From NCBI GenBank assembly GCA_916700875.1, contig CAKAKS010000031.1, positions 15,945,124 to 16,009,123 of the forward strand: a stretch of 64,000 nucleotides of DNA. The letters run 5' to 3'. Source of the stretch: Sebastes aleutianus. Its lineage: Eukaryota; Chordata; Actinopteri; Perciformes; Sebastidae. The position numbers and the translations under genes were made by a program. The notes under the pieces are model-generated. The model was not told the origin of the DNA and did not search any database. It saw only the letters and a list, made by a program, of their open reading frames with translations. Shown here piece by piece: positions 21,906 through 35,389 of this stretch (its first letter is position 1; every line of letters begins with the position of its first letter).

Positions 21906-24221
21906 CTTAACGTCTCTCTACCTATCACCCAGTTGGCTGCAGAATATTTTATTGTTGATTCAGGAGGTGAAAATATGACTTTCAACTATTTATATATTAG
22001 TTTTTGGAGAAAATTATTTTTGGAATTAGTTTCTACAACTTCACATTTGTACTTAGGACATTATTATTATTATATTGCTGCTTGTTAACTAATTATCATG
22101 CTGCTTCTGTTTCTCACACTGTCCTTTACCACCAAATGCACTTCTGAAGCATCAGTGCGCCCCATTTCAAACATGTTGGCACATGTCTGAGAAATGGCTG
22201 CCGCTGTGCAGTATGCAACCCTCAAAACGCCTGTGCTTCAGGCAAAAAATTGAAATCTTTGTCAATTCACTCAGCTGTAAGGCGCAGTGCACCAGCGGGG
22301 CTGACATCAGAGTTCTAAACGCCAGTTGTAAAAAGTTGCGCTGGGATGTCTCTGCCCTCTCCGCTGCTCCTGCAGACGTACAGAAGCATGGAGACGTGAG
22401 ATCAGATGTCTATCAGTTGGAGCTCATGAATCCGACTTGTAACGACGTTTAAACATTTGTTGGTAGAAACATCTGCAATGATTTCTGTTACACGCTTTGA
22501 TAGTGTCACAGTCAGATTTGTTTGCATTTTTAAAGACTGCTGTCACAGACGGAGTTTGTGTGCCGTGAGGAGGATGTTTTTCCAATCGTACTTGATGTTT
22601 TTGTAAATTCTGCGGCGCTTTTAAGGATGTCAGCGTGCTTTCAGCTGGCAAATTAAGTTTGTTTCCGAGTTGAACCTCTGCCATCTAATCTGTCTGAGAA
22701 TTTCAGCAGGCAGACCAAGCTGTAAACAGAGTAGACATGAAGACAATATCCCTACCCTATATCAGACATTATTGCGTTTTTGCATTTAAATACGACAGCA
22801 GAGTATACGCACCATTAAATGCTTTTTTTGGGGGGGATCTTTTTCACAGTCATTTGACAGGACTCAAAAACACAGTGGTTTGTCGGCTGGCCCTGATCAA
22901 ACTTTTATCAAATGAGTTTCAGCAGACACATACAGAATAGAGTAGTGGATAAGTATCACGCTCTACAGGTATCAGTGTGTTTGACAATTTGTCTAAAAGC
23001 ATCTGAAACCCCCCACGCCTTCCCCACGTCGGCAGGTGTCGGACTATTTTGAAGCTTTTCCGAATTTGACAATCCAGCATTCACGTCCACTTCACGCAGT
23101 GTTTGGACAGGTGTGAAGCTCTCTGTTTTTACTCTTCACAAAACCACTTGTATCACACACACAATGTGTACGACAGAGACTGCGCCGTTGTTCCCATTTT
23201 GTAGGATTCATAATTCCTCTCTATGATGGCAGGCTTTTGCCTTTAGACATATAGAACTGCATATAGAACTGGTTCATTACAAGCGAACACAGATCTAATA
23301 TGCATATAAATTGTGGAGAGGATCTGTGATGCACCACTGCTATTGAGATACAAAGATGCACATTTATAGAAAACAAAATTATGTCAAAAATCTTTACTGA
23401 GATTTGAAAACTAACCAGATTAATAAAAATTAAAAAAAATTAGTGTAGCTCATGTTTCATATGATTCTGACTCAGTGTCCTAAAGTCATATGAAAGTGCT
23501 CAAATCAGTGTGCAGTTTTTTTGTATCCACCTTTTGGCAATTTGTGTGAGATATAAAAACTTGGCCTGTGCTGGTTCCTTATACCGAACAGCTCTGTGTT
23601 AAAACAATGCAAGGGGGCTGCGTTGGTGGAGGCATATTGCATCAGGTACATGTTAAGTCATGACATATGATGCAGGAAGTCCAGTTTAAGAAACAGTTAT
23701 ATCAGTTGAAAAAACACTGTACAGCTGTTAAGCTGCATAATACTCCCACACAGGATTTTACCAACTCTCGAAGGGCTGCAATTATTTTTTCTTTTCAGAC
23801 AAATATACTACAAAACGTATACTCTGATACAAGTACAGATCAGTATTGAATAAAAAAAAACAAGTGTTCTAGTGAAAATATAGTAAACTCTGAAAAAAAA
23901 GTTTGGAAATTTGTGTTTGGTCAATTATTTCTCTGTTGTTACAATGCTAATTGGCATTGTATTTTACATTGTTGGAAAGCCTGTTTATTTACCTTCACAA
24001 TGATGTCCAACTTGTAAGGATCATGCATTTGTGGGATGAGCAGCACAGCTGATTATGTGGGTTAAGCCCAAGAAAAATTTGCCAAAATGCTCTGCCAATG
24101 GTAAACAGTGTTTTCTCCTGTTGGTATTGACTCTTGTTTTGAGTTGTTTGGTGGATTGGATGATTGAACTCTCTATCAGTAACAAGGAACAAACAAGACA
24201 TATTGGGTATTTTACACTTTA
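21906..24221. other. Intergenic stretch with no recognised gene
   Basis: Small frames such as 22183-22452 and 22737-22940 lack recognisable domains. No RNA gene or clear mobile element was identified. Confidence 0.35.
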
Positions 24222-24383
24222 TTAATTTAATACACCGTCAGGAGCCTCAGTAGCGGTGGAAGATCCATACGCAGCCACAACAGCCTGGCACCTCCTCCTC
24301 ATGCTGGTCACCAACCTGGTCACACGTTGCTGCGGGATGGCGTTCCATTCCTCAACCAGGATTCGTTGCAGGTCAGCCAGGTT
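24222..24383 (-). pseudogene. Tc1-like transposase C-terminal relic
   Basis: On the minus strand an open stretch of 53 codons ends in TAA at 24222-24224. It reads NLADLQRILVEEWNAIPQ, then QQRVTRLVTSMRRRCQAVV, then AAYGSSTAT. This matches the conserved end of Tc1/mariner transposases (a W..IP....LV.SM.RRC.AV pattern, usually followed by GY/STKY). The catalytic DDE region and the terminal repeats are missing: the frame upstream dissolves at about 24390, so this is a 5'-truncated fossil. Confidence 0.75.
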
Positions 24384-24500
24384 TTTCCGAGTTTATTTGT
24401 ATAAAGAGTAGGCTAATAGGCCTACTGTAGCTGCAATAATTAAATCTGCATATCACAACTTTCACTTCAGTTGTGACATGTAGATGTATGTATGCAGAGT

Positions 24501-24960
24501 CTGGTGGAGGAAAGTAACTAATACTCAATTACATTACTTAAGTATAATTTTGTGGTAGGCTGCTATTGTACTTTCTACTCCACAACATTAACAGCTACTT
24601 TTCATATTGGTATTTAACATACAAAACATAGGACCAGTTTGTACGTTGACACATTGTTATACATTATATTAAAGTTTAAATTAGCTCCCCCTCAAACCAA
24701 CTACAACATTGAAATACAAATTAAATATTGGTACATCAATAACAATGATCCACTGACACCATTCTGCATTAAGACTAGTTTTACTTTTCATACTTTGAAT
24801 TACACATTGTTGCTAATATATTGCTTTCACTTAAGTAAAGTTTTGAATATGGGACTTTTACTTGTGCTGGAGTATTTGTATAATGTGATATTGACATTTT
24901 TTATGTACAATAGCAGCCTTTGTTATTGTGTTTTGGGGCAGGCCAGGACCACAATATATT
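24501..24960 (-). mobile_element. CAGTGGTGGAA-family hAT-like copy, reverse orientation, degraded
   Basis: It starts CTGGTGGAGGAAAGTAACTAA and contains ACTTAAGTATAATTTTGTGG and TTTCTACTCCACAACATT, matching the inverse of the 14801-15923 element. The far end is eroded. Confidence 0.5.
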
Positions 24961-26847
24961 AATTGTTACTGTTTTTATCCTGTGATGCTTCAATTTTTTT
25001 TCTTTTATTCTTCTTTTTTGGGGAAATTTGTGGGTAATTGGACAAGTTGGTTAGTGTATATAAGAATAAAATCAAATCAGTGAGGGTGTCCAGGCTTACC
25101 ACTGCATTTTTTGGTCGGGTCACAAATGGCATTGGCCTCCTCTGGACCCTCCAGGACCACCAGGGCATCAAACAGATTGAGTGACATTCAGACATCTAGC
25201 TCACTCGCTGCCTGTTGTTATAGTTTTATTTTGTAGCAGTAACACTTCCAGGAGGCATACAACTTCCAGCTGTGTGAGTGTGTGTGTGTGTGTGTGAGCA
25301 CATCCTCGTTCTGCTACTTTCAACTGCATGGTGCCAGCGGGGCTTCAGTGACTGGAGGCTCAGACTCCCAGTTAAGATATTGTCAAAGCTCCTCTTCATT
25401 AGCCTCGAGGACTCAAACATCAAAGAGTTCACCTCTCAGTGGCACATGGTTGGCAAACGCAGAGACAGCAAGCAAGCAGGTATAATCTCCCATAGACTCC
25501 ATTCACCACCTATCATGTTATTTCCTTCTAATGTAACACTCTTTTGCCTTTATTTTGCGACTGCATTATGAACTATTTATATAGTAATTCAAAAGTTAAT
25601 TAAAGAAGTGTTTATTTTCATTGTTTTGGTGCTAGGCAAATGAAGGTGTACAATGCATGCAAAATTCTGCTGGGAAAGGATGTTGTTTGAAACTCTACAG
25701 TGTGATACCAAAATAAATCCTCCAAATTGCATGTATAAATATCAGTCTTTGTGTGGAAAGTTGCATATTTTTGCATGCTCATCATTGATACATCTGGTGT
25801 GTTTTTTTGGCAACGATATGCCAAAACCACAGGTGACACCGGAGCATTCATCTGCAGGTTTGGACACTTTTATTCAGAAACTTTAGCCATTAAAGGACAC
25901 CGGGGACCTGACCGTCATTCCTCACAGTCATAGGAAACAGCACCTCCAGATGGCTTCGTCTAAAAACTAATTTGGGTGTAAAGTAGTACCTGTCACAAAG
26001 ACAGACTGAAAGAAAACACATGAAGAAGAGGAGGAGAAGCAACTGAAGTTTTTTAAAGAACCACCTCAGCGGTGAATATTCTGTCCTTTGTATGAAACTG
26101 TCCCAAATACATGGCACCGTAATGACAGGAATTTGGGTAAACACAGTGACAGTTATTCAATTCAAGCAGCAGGAGGGAATTCACAAACCCACTTCTCTGA
26201 TTTCAGCCTGTCCAACTGAGCTGATTAAAAATGAGATCTGAGAGAAACACACCACTCAGCAATACGGAGGTCAACAGAAATTGGAGCAAGAGAAATAAAA
26301 ATAAAAAATCAGACACAAAAGAACACTTGGCAACGTAAGTGACACACGGGAAGGAAGGAAGGAAGCTGGGTTCATCAACAAAAGACGCACTGACATTTAA
26401 GAAGTGTATGACTCTGCAGAGTAAACACCGTCTCCAGCAGTGACATACCTGTAGTTTAAGTTACTTGAAAATGGAGAGGTTGCTTAGAAGACGGCACAGC
26501 TTCAGTCTCAACATGCTTTTCAAAAGAAACTGACACAACAAACTGTCGTCTTTTTGAGGAAGTGATACAAAAAAGGCAGTAAAAGGCAGTGGGCTGCATG
26601 CTTTTTGTATACAGTGATAAACATAAATTAAAAACTTGAACTAAAACTATATCAAAACATCCGTTTACAAACTCTCAAACAAATCTGAGAGTATAATCCA
26701 AGTCTCATTTATCCAGTCATATATGCTCAATACTTTCCAAACACATGCATCTTCACTAAAGCCTTACTATTTAAAACACTTCCACATAAACAGTCTCACG
26801 CTTGTGCAGGCGTGCTACTTGTCCGTGTGAGTCTGAAGTGTTTTAAT
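24961..26847. other. Intergenic stretch with no recognised gene
   Basis: A GT repeat lies at about 25274-25299. The frame 25278-25571 runs through it and has no recognisable domain. Nothing else is supported. Confidence 0.35.
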
Positions 26848-27558
26848 TAGGGCTGTCAAAGTTAACGTGCTCACACAAATTGGTTTTAACGCCACTAATT
26901 TCTTTAACGCATTAACGCAACTTGCGATTTTTAGGTTGTAGCGGGCTCAGGTTTAAAGCTAGAGTGCAGATACTGGTATCATATGAAACTAGAAAACCTA
27001 AGGAATCCATTGGTACCAACTATGTCATACTAGTTTGTCTCAAATTGTCATGGCCATTTTCAAAGGGGTCCCTTGACCTCTGACCTCAAGATATGTGAAT
27101 GAAAATGGGTTCTATGGGTACCCACGAGTCTCCCCTTTACAGACATGCCCACTTTATGATAATCACATGCAGTTTGGGTCAAGTCATAGTCAAGTCAGCA
27201 CACTGACACACTGACAGCTGTTGTTGCCTGTTGGGCTGCAGTTTGCCATGTTATGATTTGAACGTATATTTTATGCTAAATGCAGTACCCTTGAGTTTCT
27301 GGACAATATTTGTCATTGTTTTGTGTTGTTAACTGATTTTTCAATAATAAATATATACAGACGTTTGCATAAGGCAGCATATTTGTCCACTCCCATGTTG
27401 ATAAGAGGATTAAATACTTGACAAATCTCCCTTTAAGGTACATTTAGAACAGATAAAAAAATGTGTGATTCATTAGCGATTCATTTGCGATTAATCGTGA
27501 TTAATTATAAAGCCTTATGCAATTTATCGCGATTAAATATTTTCGATTGACAGCCCTA
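26848..27558 (+). mobile_element. TAGGGCTGTCAA-family hAT copy, longest in the window
   Basis: A 711-bp copy starts TAGGGCTGTCAAAGTTAACG and ends CGATTGACAGCCCTA. Flanking octamers GTTTTAAT and CTTTAAAT agree at 6 of 8. It has an internal block, CATGCCCACTTTATGATAAT, that is missing from the 10120 copy. Confidence 0.8.
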
Positions 27559-28554
27559 CTTTAAATAGTAAGGTTTTAGTGAAGATGCATGTGTTTGGGA
27601 GTACTGAACATAGGACTGGATAAATGAGATTTGGATTATTCTGCATGAGTTGTGTGAGAGTATAGTTTTGCTGTTGTTAAACGCAGCTTCCATATACTTC
27701 AATTTATCGAGACTTTTCTCCGTTTTTTGATTCTTCAATCAACGTGGAGGCATGAGAGAAAAACAACGTTTCAAGGTAACACGGGGTGAGTAATTGATAT
27801 ACAAATGGTCATTTTGTGGGTGAAGTATTCCTTTAACAGTATCAGCAACCTTGTTATAAGCAAGAGGATATAGCAACTAAATATCATGATTGACTTTTAT
27901 GTGTACTCGCTAATTTTATATTATTTATTATTATTTATTTTGTATTATATTTAGTAGCTCTGCAGCACCATTTCTCCCAGAAAAGATTCAACTTTCCCCC
28001 CTTTGTGATATAGAAATTCTGGGGATTGTCTTTATTTTTTAGTTTTCTAAAAGCCTCCCCGGGTCGCTCTCCTTTTGTACACTCTGTTATGAAGTATATT
28101 TCCACCTCTTTTGTGTCCTCTGTTCTTGTGTGCCTTTCCCAAACACTCCTCTCCACAGCTATCCCATTCCTGCATTTCCTTCATGGATGACAGAGCACCG
28201 TGTCAGCTGCTGTCACACGTCTGAGCGTTCAACTGAAGGCTTCAGTTATGTATTTACTGTATACTGATGGAAAAAAGAAACAATTTTCTGAAGTAAGGAA
28301 ACAATAGCAGGCTACTTTCCCCCAAAGGTTGTCAGTTTTCAAAACCCTTATGTCTGTGCAGTGAAACCTGCAGCTTGCCATTGAAATTAGACATTAAAGG
28401 TAGAATTATAGAGCCCACAGACATGAGCAGGAAAATGTGATTGATAGGATAAATAAACATATCAGAAGATCACCAAATCATTAGGATTCATCCTCTGGGC
28501 ACCATGAATGACAATTTTGTCAAATTTTCTGTCCAATATTTGTTGAGATAGTTC
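27559..28554. other. Intergenic stretch with no recognised gene
   Basis: A minus-strand frame at 27935-28156 has no recognisable domain. The end (about 28480-28560) carries the CCTCTGGGCACCATGAATG ... TTGTTGAGATA motif of a dispersed teleost repeat also seen at 35390 and 39195. Confidence 0.35.
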
Positions 28555-29210
28555 AGTTTGGACCAGTCGGCAACCGCCGGGTCTGAAAAGTGAATGTAGA
28601 AGTGTCTTAAACCTGCATTCTTTCTAACAGCCAGCAGGGGGCGACTCCTCTGGTTGCAAAAAGAAGTCTGATTGTATAGAAGTCTATGAGAAAATGAGCC
28701 TACTTCTCTCTTGATTTATTACCTCAGTAAACATTGTAAACATGAGTTTATGGTCTCAATCGCTAGTTTCAAGTCTTCTTCAACTCAGCATGATGTTCAT
28801 TTAGTAAATTATGGTCCCATTTAGAGTCAAATAGACCATAAAGCAGGGGGATGCTTTAGGGCGGGGCTACCTTGTGGTTGACAGGTCGCTACCACAGCGT
28901 TGTCCGGTCTAGGAGTTGTCAGTGTTTTCGGCTTAGAACTTTAACCCTTTCACAGTGTGTTTCAGTTTATCACAGTTAATCGTAAAATTTTGGTCGTCTC
29001 AAAAAGTCTTATTCAGTGTTCGGTTGTACTTAGCTCCACCCTCTCGTGTCACTTCTGGTTGCAACAAAACAAGATGGTGACGGCCAAAATCCCAAACACA
29101 GGGTTTCAAAACCGTAGACTATGACTAAAAGTCTATGGTCTGGACCAAAGTGGTGGACCAATCGACATTGCCATCCATATAGCCGCACCCCTAATGTAGA
29201 TTAAAAATTA
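28555..29210. repeat. Interspersed teleost repeat, unclassified
   Basis: The block contains CCAGCAGGGGGCGACTCC, AGTCTATGAGAAAATGAG and GACGGCCAAAATCC. Its second half is the reverse complement of 21725-21905. No terminal repeats or target duplication could be fixed. Confidence 0.5.
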
Positions 29211-31009
29211 AACTGAGCAAGCTATGCTTTTTTTTTAGTACAATATACTAATGAGTTAACACTCTACTCACTTTTATTTACTTTTACAGTTTAATATTTG
29301 GCTTTGCCGGAGGTCATATCCTCATTATACTCTCCAACCGCCACCACCAAAGACGTCTAAAGACTGGCGGGACAAGGAACGGCGGGGGCTTTTCAAATTT
29401 CTGATTGATTCAAGAACTTTTCGATGTTGCTAAAGAGATGCGAGGCCTTGGGGAGATCAGCTATGAGCCTCTTTTAGATGTAACGTCTAGCTTTAATGAG
29501 ATCTGCCAAAAGCACTTTATCACAAGAAAGAGACGGAGATGGAGTCAATAAGGTCAATTTAGAAAGAGCAAGAAAGTGAGCCTGTTCAGAATCTCCCTGC
29601 AGACCCGGGAACAGAAACTCAGAACTAACGCCACAGTGCAATTATCTGCTGCACAAAAGGTTACGGGCATCTTTGACCAAATTTAGATTTTCTATATTAC
29701 CACTAACTCCTCAGAAAATGGACATAGTTCAAACATTTAGGTTAGAATTGTTGATCTTCTAGATATTGAGTAATATTAATATATTCCTGTTAACTATCGC
29801 CGGTGTGAGGCATAAGAAAAAAGACTATTCAGGTATATGGAGAAGTGTGCCAGATACCTAAAGGGTGTATCAGTCATATTTGTACAGAGGAAGACCTGAC
29901 GGAGGTGTTTGGTCAGAGTGTCTGAAGCGGAAGCGGAGGATAACAGTGTTTCTTGTGTAATGTGTGTGTCCTGTCAGCAGGCAGCCTCTGGGGCGCCTAA
30001 GTGTACCATCTGTGACCGGGTCTGCCATGCCATCATACCCGGTACCACTGCCACCGACGATGATGAGGCCGCGCTGGAGCACATGACTTCTGCTTTCGCT
30101 GCCAGGCAGCAGCAGAGAGGAGCCAACAGGAAGCGGAGGTCTTTGTTAGTTTTTGTTGACATCGTTCTGAAATCATAATTATAATGAAAATGTGTTATTT
30201 ACCACACAAAAAAAACAGCTTTTGACAGAGCAGAGCTAACATATTATCCGGCCTGCTAACAGCTTTTGTGCAAAGCAGAGCCAGACAAAACACTTCTCTG
30301 TACGGGATGTGCAGTGATGAAATTATTATTGATCTTCTCGTGTAAATCTGTTTAAGACAGCAGACAAGTGTATTTACCAAATTGTAAAGGAGTATCCCTT
30401 TAATATGCTCTGATGTGATGCATCCTCTAATCTTGCAGTGTGATCATCTGTAGATAATCTGTGAATTTTTCTCGGTATGAAATGCAATTTTATAATAAAA
30501 CATAGGTTAGGATTTTACCTACATGTAAAGCTTGGACTATGTTTTTATGATCAGCATGTGCAGGACGCATAGTGGAGCTTTTAAATATTCTTCTTAATCT
30601 GACAAAGTTAACATAACGGGTAATTAAATCACACTGCAAAAAGATAAATTTACACCTGTTGACTAAAGTGTATATATTGTTTAGATATTTTTTCTTTTTT
30701 TTGTTTCTTCCTTCAGTGCTACTTTTTTATTCTACTTTGTTCTATTTCTTTGTATTGTTTTATTATATTCTAATACAAAATATTTGACCTGTTTTGACCT
30801 GCATTGTAGTGTGAAAGGGGTCTACAACTGCATTTTACTGTGCAAATCCTATATTGTACTGTATAATGACACTGAGGCTGAACCTTTGACCTTGAGAGTG
30901 ATATAAGATGGAATACAACAGTATACAGAATTTTCTATGCTGAATAATGTGTACCACTCCCTGTACATATCTCTTCTGTTGCTGTTTATGTTTATTTTTT
31001 AGTAAACCT
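29211..31009. other. Gene-poor stretch with one Cys-rich frame
   Basis: The only notable item is the frame 29909-30178 (+, 89 codons). Its residues 16-40 have Cys at 16, 19, 22, 32, 35 and 39 and His at 40, a spacing like a small zinc-binding knuckle (GAPKCTICDRVCHA). It is a single short frame without support for expression and may be a transposon-derived fragment. Confidence 0.3.
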
Positions 31010-31190
31010 TTATTTAACCAGGTAAGTCTCATTGAGATTAGAAAATCTCTTTTTCAAGAGAGACCTGACCACGTCAGCAGCAATCGAGTGTTTCAGACAA
31101 GATATACGCAAACATTTAAAACATTTAAAACACATAAAAGAAACATGCAGTATCAAGTCACAGTATACAACATACAGTACAGCACACGTT
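31010..31190. repeat. Interspersed teleost repeat (AACCAGGTAAGTCTCATTGA type)
   Basis: Sequence AACCAGGTAAGTCTCATTGA followed by AAATCTC..TTTTCAAGAGAGACCTG is a repeat I recognise as common in teleost genomes. The class is not assigned. Confidence 0.45.
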
Positions 31191-31935
31191 GTTTTTTTGA
31201 GCCTGCCACCACGCCGTGGTATTGATGAGGCGGTGCCAGGAGGTTCCCAAAGGACTGGAGAGCTGAAGCTCTGCCAAATGTTATTAGATCTGCAATGCAG
31301 TGTGCAAAATGCAAGACATATATACTGTATATTAACAGTAAAAATGACCATTTCCACCAATAATCTGTGTCATTGATGAAAAGATTAAATAAATATTTTA
31401 AAAGCACAAAAACAAAAAAGAAGACATGGAAAAAGGCACTTACTTTAGAACTGTATAGGTTTGTTTATGTGGACCGATGTGGACACATTGACTTGTCAGA
31501 CACAAGTAGAAAATCAGAAGAACAATGACTGTCCAGTTTACTTTTAAAGGAAGTCCTTGGTGTTAGATGGCAGTCTGGAAAACATCCGATAACCACCAAC
31601 ACATTTCGGCTCAACAAGTCTCCACCAGGGTGTGAAGGGTAAAGAGGACAGGTGTTCAAATGTTAAAACTCATCAAGAGGTCATGTGACCTGAGTCATAT
31701 GACTCCCATGAGAATCACTAATAAGACATGAACATTTCAAAATGTATGTAAACATGTAGTGAAACTGACTCACACATATGCTGGCTATAAGGCAAGAAAA
31801 GATTAATAACTAATTAAGGTCAATAACTGTGAAAATAACAGTATAAAAACTGATAATGTGCTAATATAAACTATAATAGCAAAGATAAATGTGAAGCAAA
31901 TAAGTGACTTAAGGACAAATATAATGGATAAACAT

Positions 31936-32440
31936 TAGGGCTGTCAAAGTTAACGTGGTATAAACGCAAATTATTTTTGTAACGCCACTAATTTCTTTAA
32001 CGCCTTAACACAACTTGCGATTTTTAGGTTGTAGCAGGTTCAGTTTTAAAGCTAGATAGTGAAGATACTGGCATCATATGAAACTAGAAAACCTAATGAA
32101 TCCATTGGTACCAACCATGTCATACTAGCTTGTCACGATGGAGGCTAAATAATGCTCCGAATTTATGTTAAATTTTGGCGAGGAAAAACTGTCATGTCCA
32201 TTTTCAAAGGGGTCCCTTGACCTCTGACCTCAAGATATGTGAATGAAAATGGGTTCTATGGGTACCCACAAGTCTCCCCTTTACAGACATGTCCACTTTA
32301 TGATAATCACATGCAGTTTTGGAACAAGTCATAGTTTGAACGGATAAAAAATGTGTGATTCATTTGTGTTTAATCGTTATTAACTGTGAACAATCATGCG
32401 ATTAATCACGATTAAATATTTGAATCGACTGACAGCCCTA
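31936..32440 (+). mobile_element. TAGGGCTGTCAA-family hAT copy with near-perfect target duplication
   Basis: A 505-bp copy has both ends (TAGGGCTGTCAAAGTT and GACTGACAGCCCTA). Flanking octamers ATAAACAT and ATAAACAA agree at 7 of 8. Confidence 0.85.
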
Positions 32441-32448
32441 ATAAACAA

Positions 32449-33334
32449 TACAAATATACAGACAACAACCTTATGGGGCTCTACAGTGTGAATAAATAGC
32501 ACTTGTGAGGTGACAGGTGTAACTAATCATAATGGCTATATTTCATTGAGCTGTGCCAGTTCTTACTGCTTACTGACACACCTTAATGGAACAGAGCCAT
32601 CCCTAATGCTGTTTGTTAAACCTGCTGCTGTGTGAAAGGTCTGTTATTACAACATATATGTATTTTCCAGCTTTTGTTATGTTTTCTATAAAGTTTTTTA
32701 AGATGTATAATTTGAGATGATGGAGTAAGTGGACATCTGGGCTGTACAGTGATAGAAAAATGAGATTAAGAAAATCTTTTTTTTAGTTAAGCTATCTAGC
32801 TATCTCATATGGTGCCTCCTTTCATCCTCAAACTAGGGAATTCAATAAATGAGTCTTGATATGACATATGTTTAACAAAGATGAGACCATGAGGATTAAA
32901 TGCTGCTTTGATTATTATTGGAACATATTAATAGCTGGCCTACTGTTGCTCAAATATCTTGCTTGAAAGCTACACACCCTGTGGGGCTTTTTTAGAATTT
33001 AATGAGAGTCAGGAAACATTCAAAATGAAAAAAAAAAAAAAAAAACGTCGCAGCAGCGAAGGATGTCAGTATGAGCAAATATTCATGATGCTGTCAGAAT
33101 GTTGAGGAAATCAGAAAGGCATGTGGCCTCAGCTCCCCGCAGCGCTCCAATGGATCCCTGCTGTCCATCAGTGCACACTTGATGACACGTTCCATCAGTT
33201 AAACACAAAGCATGACAAGGAGCTCCGCATGAATAACTTTCTGTTTAACTCAGTGCAGCATTCAGAAGCACTGCATACAATGAGAGAAAACCCAACTGCA
33301 CAAGACACATACTATGTCTGTATTGTGCATTTAC
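32449..33334. other. Intergenic stretch with no recognised gene
   Basis: It contains an A-run at 33027-33045. No domain or repeat family is recognised. Confidence 0.35.
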
Positions 33335-33691
33335 TAGAGCTGTCAAAGTTAACGCGATATTAACGCATTAAGGACAATTTGTTTAAAGTTATGCTATGAT
33401 TTGAGCATATGTTTTTATGCTAAATACAGTACCTGTGAGGGTTTCTGGACAATATTTGTCATTGTTTTGGGTTGTTAATTGATTTCCAATAATAAATATA
33501 TACATACATTTGCATAAAGCAGCATATTTGTCCACGCTCATGTTGATAAGAGTATTAAATACATGACAAATATCCCTTTCAGGTATTTTCAACAGATAAA
33601 AAGGTGTGATTAAGTTGCGATTAATCGTAATTAACTGTGGACAATCATGCGATTAATCGTGATTAAATATTTTAATCGATTCACAGCCCTA
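33335..33691 (+). mobile_element. Short, internally deleted TAGGGCTGTCAA-family copy
   Basis: A 357-bp copy starts TAGAGCTGTCAAAGTTAACG and ends CGATTCACAGCCCTA. The left half of the family body is missing. No matching target octamers remain. Confidence 0.75.
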
Positions 33692-34399
33692 TTCGAAGTG
33701 GCCAAAGTAAAGCTTCCTTCCTTCCCAGAGCTGGAAGTCCAGCCTCAAATCCAGCGACAGGCAACAATGATCCCCGGTTTTGGAGGTGACTAAGATCCAA
33801 GAACCTGTCTAACTAAACTACAGCGTTCCTTGGCTGCTACAAGAGATTTTTCTGGAAAGACAAGAGTCAGTGCATCACTTCACAAAGCTGGACTGTGTGG
33901 GAGAGTGGCCAGATGGCAGAAGACAGCAGCCTGGAGTTTGCAAAAAGGCAGTGAAAGATTCTAAGTGCATGACGCAAAAGACTGTGGTCTGATTAACCGA
34001 AAACTTCTAGCAAACTGATATTTTTAGTGTAAAAACAGGAAACAGCATCACACCCCAAGTGAAGCATTATAGTGTCAGACAGCGTCCTGTTCAGTCCTTA
34101 CAAAACCAGCACGTTAATAAGAAGCTATATAAGGGGAGACATCAGCATCCCCATTAAGACGGAGCAGAAGTATAAACAGATGACAACACACAAGAACATT
34201 AAGGAGGATCACAAGCTTTTCATTCAGACTGTGAGGCTTATAAAGATAAGGGAGGCCCATGAACACCTGCAGCTCCTGGCTCTGAGCCTCATCTCCTCCT
34301 GCTGCAGGAGACTTGAGTAGAGTTTAGTCAGTAACAAGAGGAAAACGTACAACATACAAAAACAGCTCAGTAGAGAATAAAAGCATAAAAAAGCATGAA
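33692..34399. other. Intergenic stretch with no recognised gene
   Basis: The frame 34072-34320 (+, 82 codons) has no recognisable domain. Nothing else is supported. Confidence 0.35.
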
Positions 34400-34719
34400 A
34401 AGACTTGATGATATTTTGCAGATATAATGTTTACCATGTTCACCATTAGCGTGTTGGCATGGTAACATTTGCTAATTAGCACCAAATACCTAGTAAAGCT
34501 GAGGCTGATGGGACTGTCATTAGTTTGTCTTTTTTTTTTTTATGTATATATACTTTATTTTTTCGAGGTTGTTTTCATATATGCAATTTACAGTTCGTAA
34601 TTACAATAGTTTATAAACCAATTTTTAAGTAGTTGAGCTTATAGACAAACTCATTAAGTACACTAGAGAAAACAACTTCAACATTCAACATTCAAAATTT
34701 AAATAAAATTAAGAAAAGA

Positions 34720-34781
<62 letters not shown>

Positions 34782-34990
34782 TGATAAAAAGAAAGAAAAG
34801 AGTTTAAAAAAACAAAAAACACACAAAACAACAACAAAAAAACAATAATAATACAAAAATAAGAGAGTAATCAGTAGTCATTAGTTTTTCAAGTATTTGG
34901 TCATAAACCAAACTGAACAATATTTCGACCTGATAATGGCACTATGAAACGTTACTGTGAGGGATCACCAAAGTTGTTATACTTATTCCT
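34400..34990. repeat. Dispersed teleost repeat split by an AAT-rich insert
   Basis: The blocks TTTACCATGTTCACCATTAG and GCTGAGGCTGATGGGACTG (left) and CAAGTATTTGGTCATAAACC and GGGATCACCAAAG (right) belong together in a repeat I recognise from teleosts. About 350 bp separates them, including an (AAT)n tract at 34720-34779. Related 3' parts occur at 35390-35585. Confidence 0.5.
34720..34779. repeat. (AAT)n microsatellite
   Basis: About 20 uninterrupted AAT units. Confidence 0.95.
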
Positions 34991-35389
34991 ATCACAGGGA
35001 TTTCTGTACCAAATTTGAAGAGGACCTTTTATGCTTTTGTGCTTTTTCCCTTTCCTTTAGTGTGTTATATAGTTTTTTTGTGCATGTAAAAGGTCTGCAA
35101 AGCCCAAAGTCCACGCCAAAGGGAGTTACTCTCCTCCACAGAAACACTGCTCCTGAACTACCTGAAACACCTTGATTGAAGTCCTGCCTTTTCTTATGTA
35201 ACGTGGTGATGTCACCAAGTAACACATTTGTGTTAGAAGAAAAGAGGTGCTGCAGCACAGCCGGTGTGAGAAAAGTAAAGTGTTTTTTGAACATTAAAGC
35301 ATGTAAATGTGTTCTAGTAAAAACCCCAAACACAAGTATGCACCTGAAAATGAGCACGATAGCTTCTCTTTAATGGCAAATACATCCAA

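Noticed and set aside
24639..24962. 107-codon + frame
   Set aside because: Lies within a degraded CAGTGGTGGAA-family transposon copy and has no recognisable domain.
25278..25571. 97-codon + frame with an apparent GTATAA donor
   Set aside because: Starts in a GT repeat and shows no homology that I recognise; a single possible donor is not enough.
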